Origin: Sediminibacillus massiliensis
Lineage (GTDB): Bacteria > Bacillota > Bacilli > Bacillales > Amphibacillaceae
Reading direction: 5' to 3'
Length of the DNA: 64,000 nt
Assembly: GCF_900156915.1 (NCBI RefSeq)
Contig: NZ_LT732535.1
Coordinates: forward strand, 513,120 to 577,119
Part shown: piece by piece, positions 25,643 to 34,836 of the stretch
Position numbering within the stretch: position 1 is the stretch's first letter
How the letters are laid out: the number at the start of each line of letters is the position of its first letter
Translations under genes and position numbers: made by a program
The notes under the pieces: generated by a model
The model's input: only the letters and a program-made list of their open reading frames with translations
Databases searched by the model: none
What the model was told of the DNA's origin: nothing

Positions 25643-26902
25643 TCAAATTAATAAATTGAATAAATCTTGATCCTTGTTAATTTCGATGTATGAAAATCCT
25701 TTTTTATTCATTCGGTTGATTAACGGCTCATAATCACTTTTGTTCTTTAATTCTATTCCCACCAATACCGGTCCTTTATCCCGGTTATTTTTCTTTGTAT
25801 ATTCGAACCTGGTGATATCATCGGTTTCACCTAAGACGTCATGCATGAATTCTCTTAATGCACCCGCTCTTTGTGGGAAATTGACGATAAAATAATGCTT
25901 GTATCCCTCATAGATCAAAGATCTTTCTTTTATTTCCTGCATCCTGTCTATATCATTATTACCCCCGCTGATAATACAGACAATATTTTTTCCCTTAATC
26001 TGATCTTTGTAATAATCAAGTGCAGAAACCGGCAATGCTCCTGCAGGTTCAGCGACAATAGCATTTTCATTATACAAGTCTACTATTGTTGTACTGATTT
26101 TCCCTTCAGGAACTAATACGATGTCGTCGATAATCTCTTTGCTGATATCGAAAGTAAGCTTACCCACTTGCTTCACACTTGCTCCATCGACAAACTTGTC
26201 GATTTTATCAAGCGTAACCACTTTGTTCTCTGACAGAGATTTACTCATGCCAGGCGCTCCTTCAGGTTCTACACCAACTACTTTTGTCGAAGGACTGATG
26301 TTTTTTATGTACGAACCGACGCCAGAAACAAGTCCGCCTCCACCAATTCCCATGAAAATGTGAGATATAGGTTCTTCAATGCTTTCTAGTACTTCCAAAC
26401 CGATCGTGCCTTGTCCAGCAATTGTGCGGTAATCATCGAATGGATGGATAAAAGACATTTTGTGTTCATCACAGTAAGCGACTGCTTCGTGATAAGAATC
26501 ATCAAAAGTGTCTCCATTTAGCACAATATCTACTGAGGAACCACCAAAAAATTCTACTTTTTTAACTTTTTGTCTCGGTGTGGTACTTGGCATGAATATT
26601 TTCCCTTTGACACCTAAAGCTTTACAGGAATATGCCACACCCTGAGCATGGTTCCCGGCACTTGCGCATACAACCCCGTTTTTTAGTTCCTCTTTCGTGA
26701 GGCTTTGCATTAGATTGTAAGCACCTCTGATTTTAAATGACCGAACCACCTGTAAGTCTTCTCGCTTAAGAAACACGTTACATTGATAACGCTCTGATAA
26801 AATTTGGTCTTTTTGCAGCGGTGTCTTAAAGACCACATCTTTTAAGGCTTGGTGTGCAATGATAATATCTTTAATATCAATCGTTCTCATTTTTGTGCTC
26901 AT
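25643..26902 (-). CDS. ilvA: Threonine ammonia-lyase (biosynthetic, IlvA)
   Basis: The 419-aa PLP enzyme deaminates threonine to 2-oxobutanoate, the first step toward isoleucine. The catalytic domain has RSFKIRGAYN with the Schiff-base lysine at about K57, CASAGNHAQG and MGIGGGGLVSG. The C-terminal ACT-like domain (about 335-419) contains PQRAGALREFMHDVLG and could bind isoleucine. The single-ACT form is typical of B. subtilis IlvA. It is monocistronic, with rtp and the Ter-like site downstream. BCAA aminotransferase ilvE lies at 42055-43122. Confidence 0.95.
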   Translation of the reverse strand: MSTKMRTIDIKDIIIAHQALKDVVFKTPLQKDQILSERYQCNVFLKREDLQVVRSFKIRGAYNLMQSLTKEELKNGVVCASAGNHAQGVAYSCKALGVKGKIFMPSTTPRQKVKKVEFFGGSSVDIVLNGDTFDDSYHEAVAYCDEHKMSFIHPFDDYRTIAGQGTIGLEVLESIEEPISHIFMGIGGGGLVSGVGSYIKNISPSTKVVGVEPEGAPGMSKSLSENKVVTLDKIDKFVDGASVKQVGKLTFDISKEIIDDIVLVPEGKISTTIVDLYNENAIVAEPAGALPVSALDYYKDQIKGKNIVCIISGGNNDIDRMQEIKERSLIYEGYKHYFIVNFPQRAGALREFMHDVLGETDDITRFEYTKKNNRDKGPVLVGIELKNKSDYEPLINRMNKKGFSYIEINKDQDLFNLLI

Positions 26903-27009
26903 TCAGATTTTCCTTCCTGCTGAAAAAATGGTTAGACTCATACTATCATAAACATATGAAATGTAAAATAAGATATCATTATTTTCTTAAAATTTCGTCT
27001 ATATTTTAT

Positions 27010-27041
27010 AAAAAAAGGCAGCTGTATATACAACTGCCCTT
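27010..27041 (-). terminator. Intrinsic terminator of the EamA transporter gene
   Basis: On the minus strand GGGCAGTTGTATATACAGCTGCC folds into a stem (GGCAG with CTGCC, then TGTATATACA), followed by seven T. It includes the stop codon region. Confidence 0.85.
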
Positions 27042-27987
27042 AATAATATGCTTTTTGCTTTTTCCGATACCCCAATCGTGTATCTCTTTTTCCTGCTTTT
27101 CTATTATAAACTGTTAAAAACAAGGAACAGATTACTAGAAGGAAACCGAACCATTGCCATCCATTTAATAAATCGCCAAAAAGTACAACACCGATAAATA
27201 CAGAGACGATTAGTTCGAATGCTGATAAAATGGCCGCTTTACTCGATTCAACGCTTTTCAAACCAGCAGTGTACAATATATAGGCCAATATAGTTGAAAT
27301 AATGGAAATTCCCAATATATTCATCCAGACTTCAGTTTGAAGAAAAGCAGCTCTATTTTCCCATACCGAACTAGTCGGCACTGTGAGCAAGCTTCCGCAC
27401 AGCATAGAATAAAAAGTCACAGTAAGAGGATGGTAGAGTCTGCTGACATGCTTTCCGATAATGCTATAAAGAGAACAAAATACTCCTGAGAAAATCCCTA
27501 ACAACAGAGTGATCACTGAAATGTTTACATTCCCGATTGGAAAAAAACCAATTACAAACCCACATCCAATAATTGTCAATATAATAGCCGAGCTTTTACG
27601 GACTGTAATAGTCTCTTGATAATATAACCTTGCAATAACTGCGGCAAATATCGGGGAAGTATAAACAAAGATGACTGCAATGGATAAAGATGCCCGCTCC
27701 ATCACGGCAAAATAACACCAATTGAATAGAGCAATACTAAAAACGCCCAGTCCAAAAAAGTAAGGCAGATGTTTACTTTTAATTCTCAAATATGGTCTTG
27801 CAAACGTAAGCAATAAAATGAATAAAAGAATACTGGAAACTGCAAGCCTGACAGCAACCACTTCCCACGGAGAAAAACCGAACCCATATAAACTTTGTAC
27901 AAATAATCCAGTAACTCCCCAAAAAGCTGCACCTAACACAATTAAGCCATAAGCAAATGAACCATTCATTCTAAATTTCATAGTCAC
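27040..27987 (-). CDS. EamA/DMT family transporter
   Basis: The 315-aa integral membrane protein has about ten hydrophobic segments arranged as two EamA repeats, for example YGLIVLGAAFWGVTGLFVQ at the start and LGIFSGVFCSLYSIIGKHV opening the second half. The tail is basic (RKAGKRDTRLGYRKKQ), consistent with a cytoplasmic end. The family exports amino acids, metabolites or nucleotide sugars; the substrate is unknown here. Two small hairpins lie in its upstream region (28028-28070). The gene stands alone with its own terminator. Confidence 0.9.
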   Translation of the reverse strand: MTMKFRMNGSFAYGLIVLGAAFWGVTGLFVQSLYGFGFSPWEVVAVRLAVSSILLFILLLTFARPYLRIKSKHLPYFFGLGVFSIALFNWCYFAVMERASLSIAVIFVYTSPIFAAVIARLYYQETITVRKSSAIILTIIGCGFVIGFFPIGNVNISVITLLLGIFSGVFCSLYSIIGKHVSRLYHPLTVTFYSMLCGSLLTVPTSSVWENRAAFLQTEVWMNILGISIISTILAYILYTAGLKSVESSKAAILSAFELIVSVFIGVVLFGDLLNGWQWFGFLLVICSLFLTVYNRKAGKRDTRLGYRKKQKAYY

Positions 27988-28027
27988 ACACCCTTCCTTT
28001 TCTCTCTCTCTGACAGGTTCAGGTTAT

Positions 28028-28070
28028 ATGCTTTCGACTACTACTCGAAGCATCAAATGGATTCGATCCA
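28028..28070 (-). other. Two adjacent hairpins upstream of the EamA gene
   Basis: ATGCTT and CGA pair with TCG and AAGCAT around a seven-base loop (28028-28053, one bulge), and TGGAT-TCG-ATCCA forms a second hairpin (28058-28070). They lie 41-83 bases upstream of the transporter start. They match no riboswitch class that I know. Confidence 0.35.
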
Positions 28071-28156
28071 CAAAAATTTATCTCGCGGATGTTAAAATTA
28101 ACAGTATGGGAAATTCATTTTATTTTTGTTTATGGAAGGAAAAGTATCCAGTAATT

Positions 28157-29044
28157 TTAAGATATGACCGCTTCGTCCCTATCATCCACTATTGAAATAT
28201 TAAACTTTGTCAATAAATGCCGCTCTAATTTGTTAAAGTATTCGTTGCTGACAAATCCCTGGGCACCGCGCAATATTTCCGTGGCATAATGGATTGGAGG
28301 AGCAACTTCCTCAACCTTATCAATCACCAGAAATGTAAGGACATTCTTAAAGAACGTTCCGTCAATTTCCACATCGATGAGAGCCGGACGATAATGTTTT
28401 CCGGCTACACCTTCTCTTACGAACAAATAATCCAAAGCTTCTTTTTTCAATTGATAAACTTTTCCTTCGACATACCCTTCAGATTCTATCATGTCCGCCC
28501 TTCCGCCGTCTTCTGCTGCTCTTGAATAGGCAAGCGTGAAGTTTTTGGCTTTGCCACAACCGACAATATCTGCGAAATAACGATCCACACCCGCAATTGT
28601 AAATCGTTCACTATCCATGCAGGAACCATAAGCGAAATAAAGAATTTCATCTGAATCAAGATGCTTGTGACATTTCCAGTCACCGGATGGCACTTCTTCA
28701 TGAGTATTCTCAATTAAATTCGAAAAATAGACATTTGCCATCAGCATCCCTTTGTCTGATTGTACTTCCCTGATAACTCTCTCACATTGTTTCTCTCTTC
28801 CGGATCCCTCGTAACCTTCCAGTTCATCCAATCTTTTCAAAGTCTCATCGGTTACTTCATAAACTTCACCATAAACACTGCTTTCTCCTCCAGCTATCAA
28901 TACAGGATAACCATTCCCTGTATCAAATAGCTTTCCATATGTCCAACTTTGCTTGGAAATGCTATTACTATCCTTTAGGAAATGATGATTAGGCTCATGT
29001 TGACGTAATGTACCATACACGAATACCAAGTGTTTATTCTGCAT
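28157..29044 (-). CDS. ykqA: Tandem gamma-glutamylcyclotransferase-fold protein (YkqA-like)
   Basis: The 295-aa product carries two GGCT-type domains in one chain. The first (about 5-115) has VFVYGTLR and FDTGNGYPVL, and the second (about 135-260) has LYFAYGSCMDSERF and TLAYSRAAEDGG. This matches the layout of B. subtilis YkqA. The fold is used for gamma-glutamylcyclotransferases and related amide-cleaving enzymes; the substrate is unknown. The ATG at 29044 is chosen because GGGAG lies seven bases upstream, rather than the TTG two codons earlier. It is a lone gene on the minus strand. Confidence 0.85.
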   Translation of the reverse strand: MQNKHLVFVYGTLRQHEPNHHFLKDSNSISKQSWTYGKLFDTGNGYPVLIAGGESSVYGEVYEVTDETLKRLDELEGYEGSGREKQCERVIREVQSDKGMLMANVYFSNLIENTHEEVPSGDWKCHKHLDSDEILYFAYGSCMDSERFTIAGVDRYFADIVGCGKAKNFTLAYSRAAEDGGRADMIESEGYVEGKVYQLKKEALDYLFVREGVAGKHYRPALIDVEIDGTFFKNVLTFLVIDKVEEVAPPIHYATEILRGAQGFVSNEYFNKLERHLLTKFNISIVDDRDEAVIS

Positions 29045-29166
29045 TCTCAATCTCCCTGTTATATATTATATAATAATAATTATTAAAAAACGTTAATTAT
29101 AAACAACGACTGCATTATAGCAGATTATCCATGTTTATGCAAACTTGTTGAAAAAGGAGAGTTGAT

Positions 29167-30045
29167 TTAAGTGTTAGATTGTCTGGTTTTCATCAATTGG
29201 CGCAGCACCATAGCAACCCCATTTTCATCATTTGAAAGTGTTATTTCGTCTGCTGCATTTTTCATAAATTGTCCAGCATTATTCATGGCAAAACTCAAAC
29301 CGGCTTCTTCAAACATAGAAAGATCATTTTGACTGTCACCTATAGCTATGATGTTGTTATTCTTCACACCGATTTCTTCCGCCACTATGTTCAGCGCTAT
29401 ACCTTTGGAAGCATTTATATCTTCCAGTTCAAAATTGTGTTCGCCGGAACTGACCAATGTGATGTCTTTCCGGTTTTTAAACCTTTCAATTCCTGCAGCC
29501 AATTTACTTTTATCAAAAGAAAATGCAAGTATATTGTAAATATTCACGTCCGATCCCTCTAATATTTTAACACTGGGAATAATAGAAAAACCAAATTGAC
29601 CGAATTGCAGCCTTGCAGATTCTTTCAACCGATCAATGTCAGCATCCGGGTTGGCACTGTGGATTCTGTCAATTTCAATATCGATAATTTGTTTGCCGTT
29701 TAAGGGGGTGTATATTTGATCGTCACTGAATACTTCATAATAATATTCTTGTTTCTCCAGCCACTCGATAATCGAAACAGCCGACTCTTTTTCCAATGCT
29801 ACAGAATGAAACAATTCACCACTAGGTTTATGGACTGTAGCACCATTGGCACCAATGATCCACGTTTGTATTCCGGATCCCTTGAACAGATGGCGTACAT
29901 CGAACTGGCCTCTTCCTGTAGCGATAACGACTTCGATACCTACTGACTGAGCTTCGCGAATCGCTTTTATGTTCTCTTTGCTGATTTGGCCTTGAGAATT
30001 CAAAAGTGTACCATCCAAGTCGATTGCTACCAATTGTTTTTCCAT
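29167..30045 (-). CDS. Cof-type HAD-IIB family phosphatase
   Basis: The 292-aa protein has the HAD signature DLDGTLLNSQGQIS at the N-terminus (nucleophile and acid/base aspartates), motif II VIATGRG, a cap domain of the IIB type, and motifs III/IV in KGIALNIVAEEIGV and IAIGDSQNDLSMFE. Such proteins dephosphorylate sugar phosphates, flavin precursors or similar small molecules in the cytoplasm; the substrate cannot be named. GGAGGAGAATTATC precedes the ATG. It is not obviously linked to its neighbours. Confidence 0.92.
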   Translation of the reverse strand: MEKQLVAIDLDGTLLNSQGQISKENIKAIREAQSVGIEVVIATGRGQFDVRHLFKGSGIQTWIIGANGATVHKPSGELFHSVALEKESAVSIIEWLEKQEYYYEVFSDDQIYTPLNGKQIIDIEIDRIHSANPDADIDRLKESARLQFGQFGFSIIPSVKILEGSDVNIYNILAFSFDKSKLAAGIERFKNRKDITLVSSGEHNFELEDINASKGIALNIVAEEIGVKNNNIIAIGDSQNDLSMFEEAGLSFAMNNAGQFMKNAADEITLSNDENGVAMVLRQLMKTRQSNT

Positions 30046-30192
30046 GATAATTCTCCTCCGAATTCGTCTGCTTGGAATTTTATTGAGTGTATAATAACAT
30101 GAATAGGCTTTAACACCGGGCTTTTCGAAAAGACAAGTCTGAGATCACAAACAGAGGAAGATTTCGCAAGAGGCGAATCTCTTTAGTGAGTG

Positions 30193-31254
30193 TTAAAGGG
30201 ATTCGTTCATGTTGATGTTCTTAGCTGTTTCTAAAAATCTATTAACCAATAAAGCTTTTTGTTCCTTGTCTACAAAGGCGGCATTGATTCCATTAAGCAC
30301 CAATTGAACCATTTCATCCTTATCGAATCCATACTTTTCATGTAGAATCTGGTATTCCCGTGAAATAGTTGTATTAGATACAGTCAAATTATCCGTATTT
30401 ATTGTAACAGGCAAACCATAGTCAAAATAGTCCCTCACAGGATAGTCTTTCCAACCTGCACATGTTTTTGTTTGAATATTGCTTACTGGACACATTTCCA
30501 ATGGAATTTGTTTTTCTCTCATCAAATTTAAAAGGCTGTCATCTTCACGGAGACGGATACCATGTCCAATCCTGTTTGCATGCAGCGCATGGACAGAATG
30601 ATAAATATTATCGGCGCCACCAGCTTCCCCTGCATGAATTGTGATGGGAAGACCACACTGTTCTGCCTTTAGAAATATTTGCTTAAAAAGAAGCGGCGGG
30701 AAAGATGCTTCATCTCCTGCTAAATCAACGCCTGCTAAGCCTTTACCTATATAGACTTTAGAAGCATCGATCACATCTAGATTAGCGTTTTTATCATGAT
30801 GTCTCAAACAGCATGCGATTAACCCGGTTGTCACTCCAAATTCCGCTTCCCCTCTTTTAAGACCCATGAGGACAGCTTCCAAAATTTCAGGGAGAGATAA
30901 ACCTTTTTCCCGATGCAGTTGCGGACCGAATCTAACTTCTATATATATGCAGTTTTGGACTGACACTTGCGCTACCATTTCGTAGGCTGCCCGTTCCAAA
31001 GCATACTTTGTTTGCAAAAGCGGCAAAACGATCTCAAATCTGGTTAAGTATTGTCTAAGACTGTTGCAATCCTCATCAATTTGCAGATAGGGACGGAGTC
31101 GATCCTCGGTAGTAGCAGGAAGTGGTATTCCGGATATTTCAGCTAATTCCAGTACGGTTTTTGGATTCAGGCTTCCGTCCAAGTGTAAGTGAAGGTCAAC
31201 TTTAGGGATTTCTTTTATCCAGTTATCGATAAGTGGTCCGTTCATACGATACAA
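30193..31254 (-). CDS. add: Adenosine deaminase
   Basis: The 353-aa metal-dependent deaminase converts adenosine to inosine for purine salvage. Zinc ligands and catalytic residues are visible in VDLHLHLDGSL, TIHAGEAGG (His and Glu), RIGHGIRL and NTDNLTVS (aspartates). A FGPQLHREKGL segment and MCPVSNIQT are also typical. B. subtilis 168 lacks this Add family, but it occurs in other Bacillaceae. An imperfect hairpin at about 30163-30182 follows the stop on the minus strand. No other purine gene is nearby. Confidence 0.94.
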   Translation of the reverse strand: MYRMNGPLIDNWIKEIPKVDLHLHLDGSLNPKTVLELAEISGIPLPATTEDRLRPYLQIDEDCNSLRQYLTRFEIVLPLLQTKYALERAAYEMVAQVSVQNCIYIEVRFGPQLHREKGLSLPEILEAVLMGLKRGEAEFGVTTGLIACCLRHHDKNANLDVIDASKVYIGKGLAGVDLAGDEASFPPLLFKQIFLKAEQCGLPITIHAGEAGGADNIYHSVHALHANRIGHGIRLREDDSLLNLMREKQIPLEMCPVSNIQTKTCAGWKDYPVRDYFDYGLPVTINTDNLTVSNTTISREYQILHEKYGFDKDEMVQLVLNGINAAFVDKEQKALLVNRFLETAKNINMNESL

Positions 31255-31358
31255 CCCCTCTCATTTCGTTTAAAGCTTTCATAAGGATATTATATCGATT
31301 TTAGCTGTCGGGAAATCCACCTTCTACCACTTTGTAATAAAATGTGCCCTGAATTCTT

Positions 31359-32486
31359 TTATATTTTCAGCTGTTCTTTTTTTGGAAAGAGATACAACTT
31401 GTCGCGGTGAACAGCTTCACCTGGTTTAAGTTCTAACGTTTTGTCAGCTATTTCCCAACTATTCAAACCTTTAATATTCCGCAACACCTGTGAACTGTAG
31501 CCGACTTCTCCTCTACCGATCACCTTACCATCCTGGTTCAGGATTTCTACTACTTGCCCGGAAAGAAAATCCCCTTCGAGCTCCTTTATGCCAGCAGGAA
31601 GAAGACTTTTCCCATTCCTGATAAGAGCAGTTTCAGCCCCTCTATCAATCGTTATACTTCCATGCACATTCGAGTGCAGAGCAATCCATTGTTTATTTTT
31701 TTTCATATTGTGGAGAGGTTTTTGACCAATATACGTTCCATCTCCATTCCCTGTCAGCACTTCGGTTAAAGAATCCGCTCCCTTTCCGATGAATACCGAC
31801 ACTCCCAAAGATAATGCTGTCTTGGCAGCGAACAATTTGGATTTCATTCCCCCAGTGCCTACTTTTGAACTGGATTGATCTTCCGCAAACGACAGATATT
31901 CACCCGTAATTTCAGGTAGATAGTCAATTCGCTCTGCTTCCGGGTTGTCGACAGGATTTCCCTTGTACAACCCGTTTACATCTGTCAGCAGTAATAAATG
32001 GTCCGCATTGACAAGACCGCTGACAAGAGCCGATAACATATCGTTGTCACCGAAAGTCAGTTCTTCTATGGACACCGTGTCATTTTCATTGATGATCGGG
32101 ATGACAGATTTTTTGAGAAGTTCTTTTAAAGTGTTGTATACATTTGTATATTTCTCTTTGTGGCCAAAATCATCTCTTGTCAGTAACAGTTGGGCAGCCG
32201 TAATTCCCTCTTGCATAAAAGCATTCGTATAGGCTTGGATCAATAAACCTTGCCCTACTGCGGCGGCTGCTTGTTTTCCTGAGATTGTAACAGGCCTGTT
32301 CGTATATCCCAAATTAGGAAAACCTGCTGAAACTGCACCTGAAGAAATAAGGATGACTTCATGGCCCTGCTTCTTTAATTCAGCGATGGCTGAAACATAA
32401 CCCTCAAGTTTTGCCAAGCTCAGTCTTCCGTTCCCTTCGGTCAATGAGCTACTGCCGATTTTCACTACAACTGTTTTTCTGGCCAT
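31359..32486 (-). CDS. proB: Glutamate 5-kinase with PUA domain (ProB/ProJ)
   Basis: The 375-aa enzyme phosphorylates glutamate for proline synthesis. The amino-acid kinase domain (about 1-260) starts [12 protein letters not shown] and has [29 protein letters not shown] and VGTGGMKSK. The C-terminal PUA domain (about 280-370) has [13 protein letters not shown]. It stands alone here, without proA (glutamyl phosphate reductase) or proC. In B. subtilis a second kinase, ProJ, near the terminus serves osmoprotective proline synthesis; this copy could be either paralog. No T-box is visible upstream. Confidence 0.93.
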   Translation of the reverse strand: MARKTVVVKIGSSSLTEGNGRLSLAKLEGYVSAIAELKKQGHEVILISSGAVSAGFPNLGYTNRPVTISGKQAAAAVGQGLLIQAYTNAFMQEGITAAQLLLTRDDFGHKEKYTNVYNTLKELLKKSVIPIINENDTVSIEELTFGDNDMLSALVSGLVNADHLLLLTDVNGLYKGNPVDNPEAERIDYLPEITGEYLSFAEDQSSSKVGTGGMKSKLFAAKTALSLGVSVFIGKGADSLTEVLTGNGDGTYIGQKPLHNMKKNKQWIALHSNVHGSITIDRGAETALIRNGKSLLPAGIKELEGDFLSGQVVEILNQDGKVIGRGEVGYSSQVLRNIKGLNSWEIADKTLELKPGEAVHRDKLYLFPKKEQLKI

Positions 32487-32716
32487 AGGTGCCTATCTTC
32501 CTTTCTATGAAAAAGACTCCTTCTGTCCTGTTAGGTAGTAGACAGAAAGAGCCATATCCGTGTTTATATCCACATATGGATGGCATGCGAAAATATTGAG
32601 ATTAGAGGTAAGACTAAGAACCAAAACTTAGCCTCGAACATTCTCCGACTATATCAATAATATAATAATGACATTATGTGCCTAATTTTCAGAATTGTCA
32701 ATAATGTATTGATTAA

Positions 32717-32878
32717 TTATTTCCTGTTCTTTTCCTCACTTTGTTCTTCCTCTATGATTGCTGCTATATTGCTGGAATGCCACCGTTGTGCAGTCGAATC
32801 ATCTACCTCGTATTCTTTTCCTTCCCTTAACAGTTCTCCATGATATGCAGTTTGAACTTTCATCTTGACTGTCAACAT
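32717..32878 (-). CDS. 53-aa hypothetical protein
   Basis: On the minus strand AAAGGAG stands eight bases before an ATG at 32878, opening a 53-codon frame to TAA at 32717-32719. The product starts MLTVKMKVQTAYHGELLREG, continues with KEYEVDDSTAQRWHSS, and ends in an acidic/basic Glu-Lys-rich tail. The pattern of an amphipathic beta segment followed by 'EGKEYEVDDSTA..W' resembles small phage-type proteins, but I recognise no family. It sits between proB and the alpha-E/transglutaminase gene. Confidence 0.6.
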   Translation of the reverse strand: MLTVKMKVQTAYHGELLREGKEYEVDDSTAQRWHSSNIAAIIEEEQSEEKNRK

Positions 32879-32952
32879 CGTTAGTTCTCCTTTGATAATA
32901 ATAAGATAAACTCTGCTGAGTCATCTTCATTCTCCAGTATAACCAATTTATT

Positions 32953-34836
32953 TTATTGGTCCAACAATTTCACCGATACACGGACATCCAAGCTGTGGCC
33001 ACCGCCTCTGTATACTCCTTGCAAAGGACTAACATCTGCATAATCTCTCCCCGTACCTACTCTTATATGGTTTTCCAAAGCCTCTACATTATTGGTCGGA
33101 TCCAATCCTACCCATCCGATTCCCGGAACCATTACTTCTACCCATGCATGTGTCGCAGAATCCCCGATCAAGGCAGAATTTTCCCCTACATATAGATAAC
33201 CGCTGACATACCTGGCCGGAATGCCATTTTCCCGAAGTATGCCTATCATCACGTGAGTCAGGTCCTGGCAAACACCTTTTTTTAAGCTGAACGATTCCTG
33301 TGCCTTTGTTTCTACATGTGTGGCTTCTCCATTGTAAAGAAAATTATCATGCAAGTATCTCATGACGTCCAGAGAAAAAGTGATCGGATTTTTCATTTCG
33401 CCTATTTCTTCTACAACCGATTCTAGCTGTGAGGGAGCCAGGTAGGTGTATTCCGTTTCATTCAAAAAGGACAGATAATGGTGTCGAAACAATTCAGAGT
33501 GAAAAATCGCACTCATTTCCGGCGAAAACTCGATTCGATGGATGAAAGGACTCCGCTGAATGCTCACAATCGACGTCGACTTCACCACTAAATGATTATG
33601 TTGTTCAGGGATGAAAAATGTTTCTACATGGTTCCCCCATAAATCCACGTGTTCTTTAGTAAGAGAGGAAGGATTGATTTCTGTGCGATAAGAAAGCAAA
33701 CGCTGGCATTCATCCGTGCGCGGTTTCAACCTGATTGTATTCATGCTTTGGTTGACCGCGGTGTCATAGTCAAAGGTATTGATATGTTCTATCTCGTATT
33801 TCATGAACGATCTACTCTCCATATTCCCTTGTTGATGTTGAACAAAGAGATGCTCTTTTTCAAATTTATGTGTGGGTTCAATTAAATAATATGTTTCCGA
33901 GAAAATTTTGCCAATTTTATTGCACTGATTTTGGAAGTTATCTAAAAATTGACTTAGCTCGTTCAAATTTACCTCTTTTATTTTCACTTCATTGAAATCC
34001 TTGATTAGTGATTCAAGAGACAAATAAAGATTTCGGGAGTAATGAGAGACCTTTCCATCCTCCATATTATAGACGGCTTCCCTCACGTGGTCGATACAGT
34101 AACCGATCGACCGTGGAAAACTCCGGTCCGTCATCAGGAAAGATAGTACATTTTTCGGATTCATAATCGGTGGGTATTGTTTTAAATATGCATTATATCC
34201 ATTAGCTAGCTGAAGAGCAGACCTCCAATAATAATTGCCTTTTGGCGTGGCAAAACCGTCTTCACCTTTATTGCAAGAAACATTCAGGATTCTTGCACAC
34301 TTTTCCGCCCTTTCCAGCCATTTGCCGATTTTAATGAATTTGTACGCTGCCCCGCTTCTTCCCATAGAAGCTTCGACTGCTCCTTGTGCTGTCAATGCCG
34401 CAAATTTTATTTCTTGCAATAAAGCTTGCAGGCTTTCCCTTGATAGTTCCTCCGTTTGCATATTCATGATTTTAAGATAAAAATTATTCCAAATTTCCCA
34501 TAAATCATCAGGCAGGTGATCTCTTGTCATCCGGGCATTTTCCCTTGCAAGCTTAATACAGTTAAAGATGGAGTTTGTATTTTCCTTTGAAAATGTTAAA
34601 TAATCGATGATTTCCCTATCACTGACTTCCACTTTTGCATATCGGGAATAAAAATCTGCTTTAGATGCACAAATTTCCAGTAATAAATCCCAATCATTAT
34701 CAGCGGGATTTATTTGTTCGGACGCTTCTAATACTTGGATTAAATGGACACTAAGAATCCGTGCATTGTTTTCGGCCCGCTCAATATTGCGGCTCATCCA
34801 GTATAAAGAGTCGGCAACCCTGCTAAGCATCGGCAT
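32953..34836 (-). CDS. Fused alpha-E domain and transglutaminase-like protein
   Basis: The 627-aa protein joins two usually separate proteins. Residues about 1-315 form an alpha-E helical domain (DUF403: MLSRVADSLYWMSRNIERAENNAR). About 345-627 form a bacterial transglutaminase-like protein with its N-terminal beta domain (YEIEHINTFDYD) and catalytic core. The presumed triad is Cys523 in KGVCQDLTH, His in DSATHAWVEV and Asp in GLDPTNN. It overlaps the upstream ATP-grasp gene by 14 bases and is surely cotranscribed. Comparative work (Iyer, Aravind and colleagues) predicts that this gene set makes and cuts a peptide or amide product. There is no signal peptide. Confidence 0.9.
   Translation of the reverse strand: MPMLSRVADSLYWMSRNIERAENNARILSVHLIQVLEASEQINPADNDWDLLLEICASKADFYSRYAKVEVSDREIIDYLTFSKENTNSIFNCIKLARENARMTRDHLPDDLWEIWNNFYLKIMNMQTEELSRESLQALLQEIKFAALTAQGAVEASMGRSGAAYKFIKIGKWLERAEKCARILNVSCNKGEDGFATPKGNYYWRSALQLANGYNAYLKQYPPIMNPKNVLSFLMTDRSFPRSIGYCIDHVREAVYNMEDGKVSHYSRNLYLSLESLIKDFNEVKIKEVNLNELSQFLDNFQNQCNKIGKIFSETYYLIEPTHKFEKEHLFVQHQQGNMESRSFMKYEIEHINTFDYDTAVNQSMNTIRLKPRTDECQRLLSYRTEINPSSLTKEHVDLWGNHVETFFIPEQHNHLVVKSTSIVSIQRSPFIHRIEFSPEMSAIFHSELFRHHYLSFLNETEYTYLAPSQLESVVEEIGEMKNPITFSLDVMRYLHDNFLYNGEATHVETKAQESFSLKKGVCQDLTHVMIGILRENGIPARYVSGYLYVGENSALIGDSATHAWVEVMVPGIGWVGLDPTNNVEALENHIRVGTGRDYADVSPLQGVYRGGGHSLDVRVSVKLLDQ

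Noticed and set aside
32487-32716. Possible T-box leader upstream of the glutamate kinase gene, as found for proBA in some Bacillus.
   Set aside because: No GGGTGG-ACCGCG-type T-box sequence or terminator with T run is present. Only an imperfect stem around 32520-32555 is visible.
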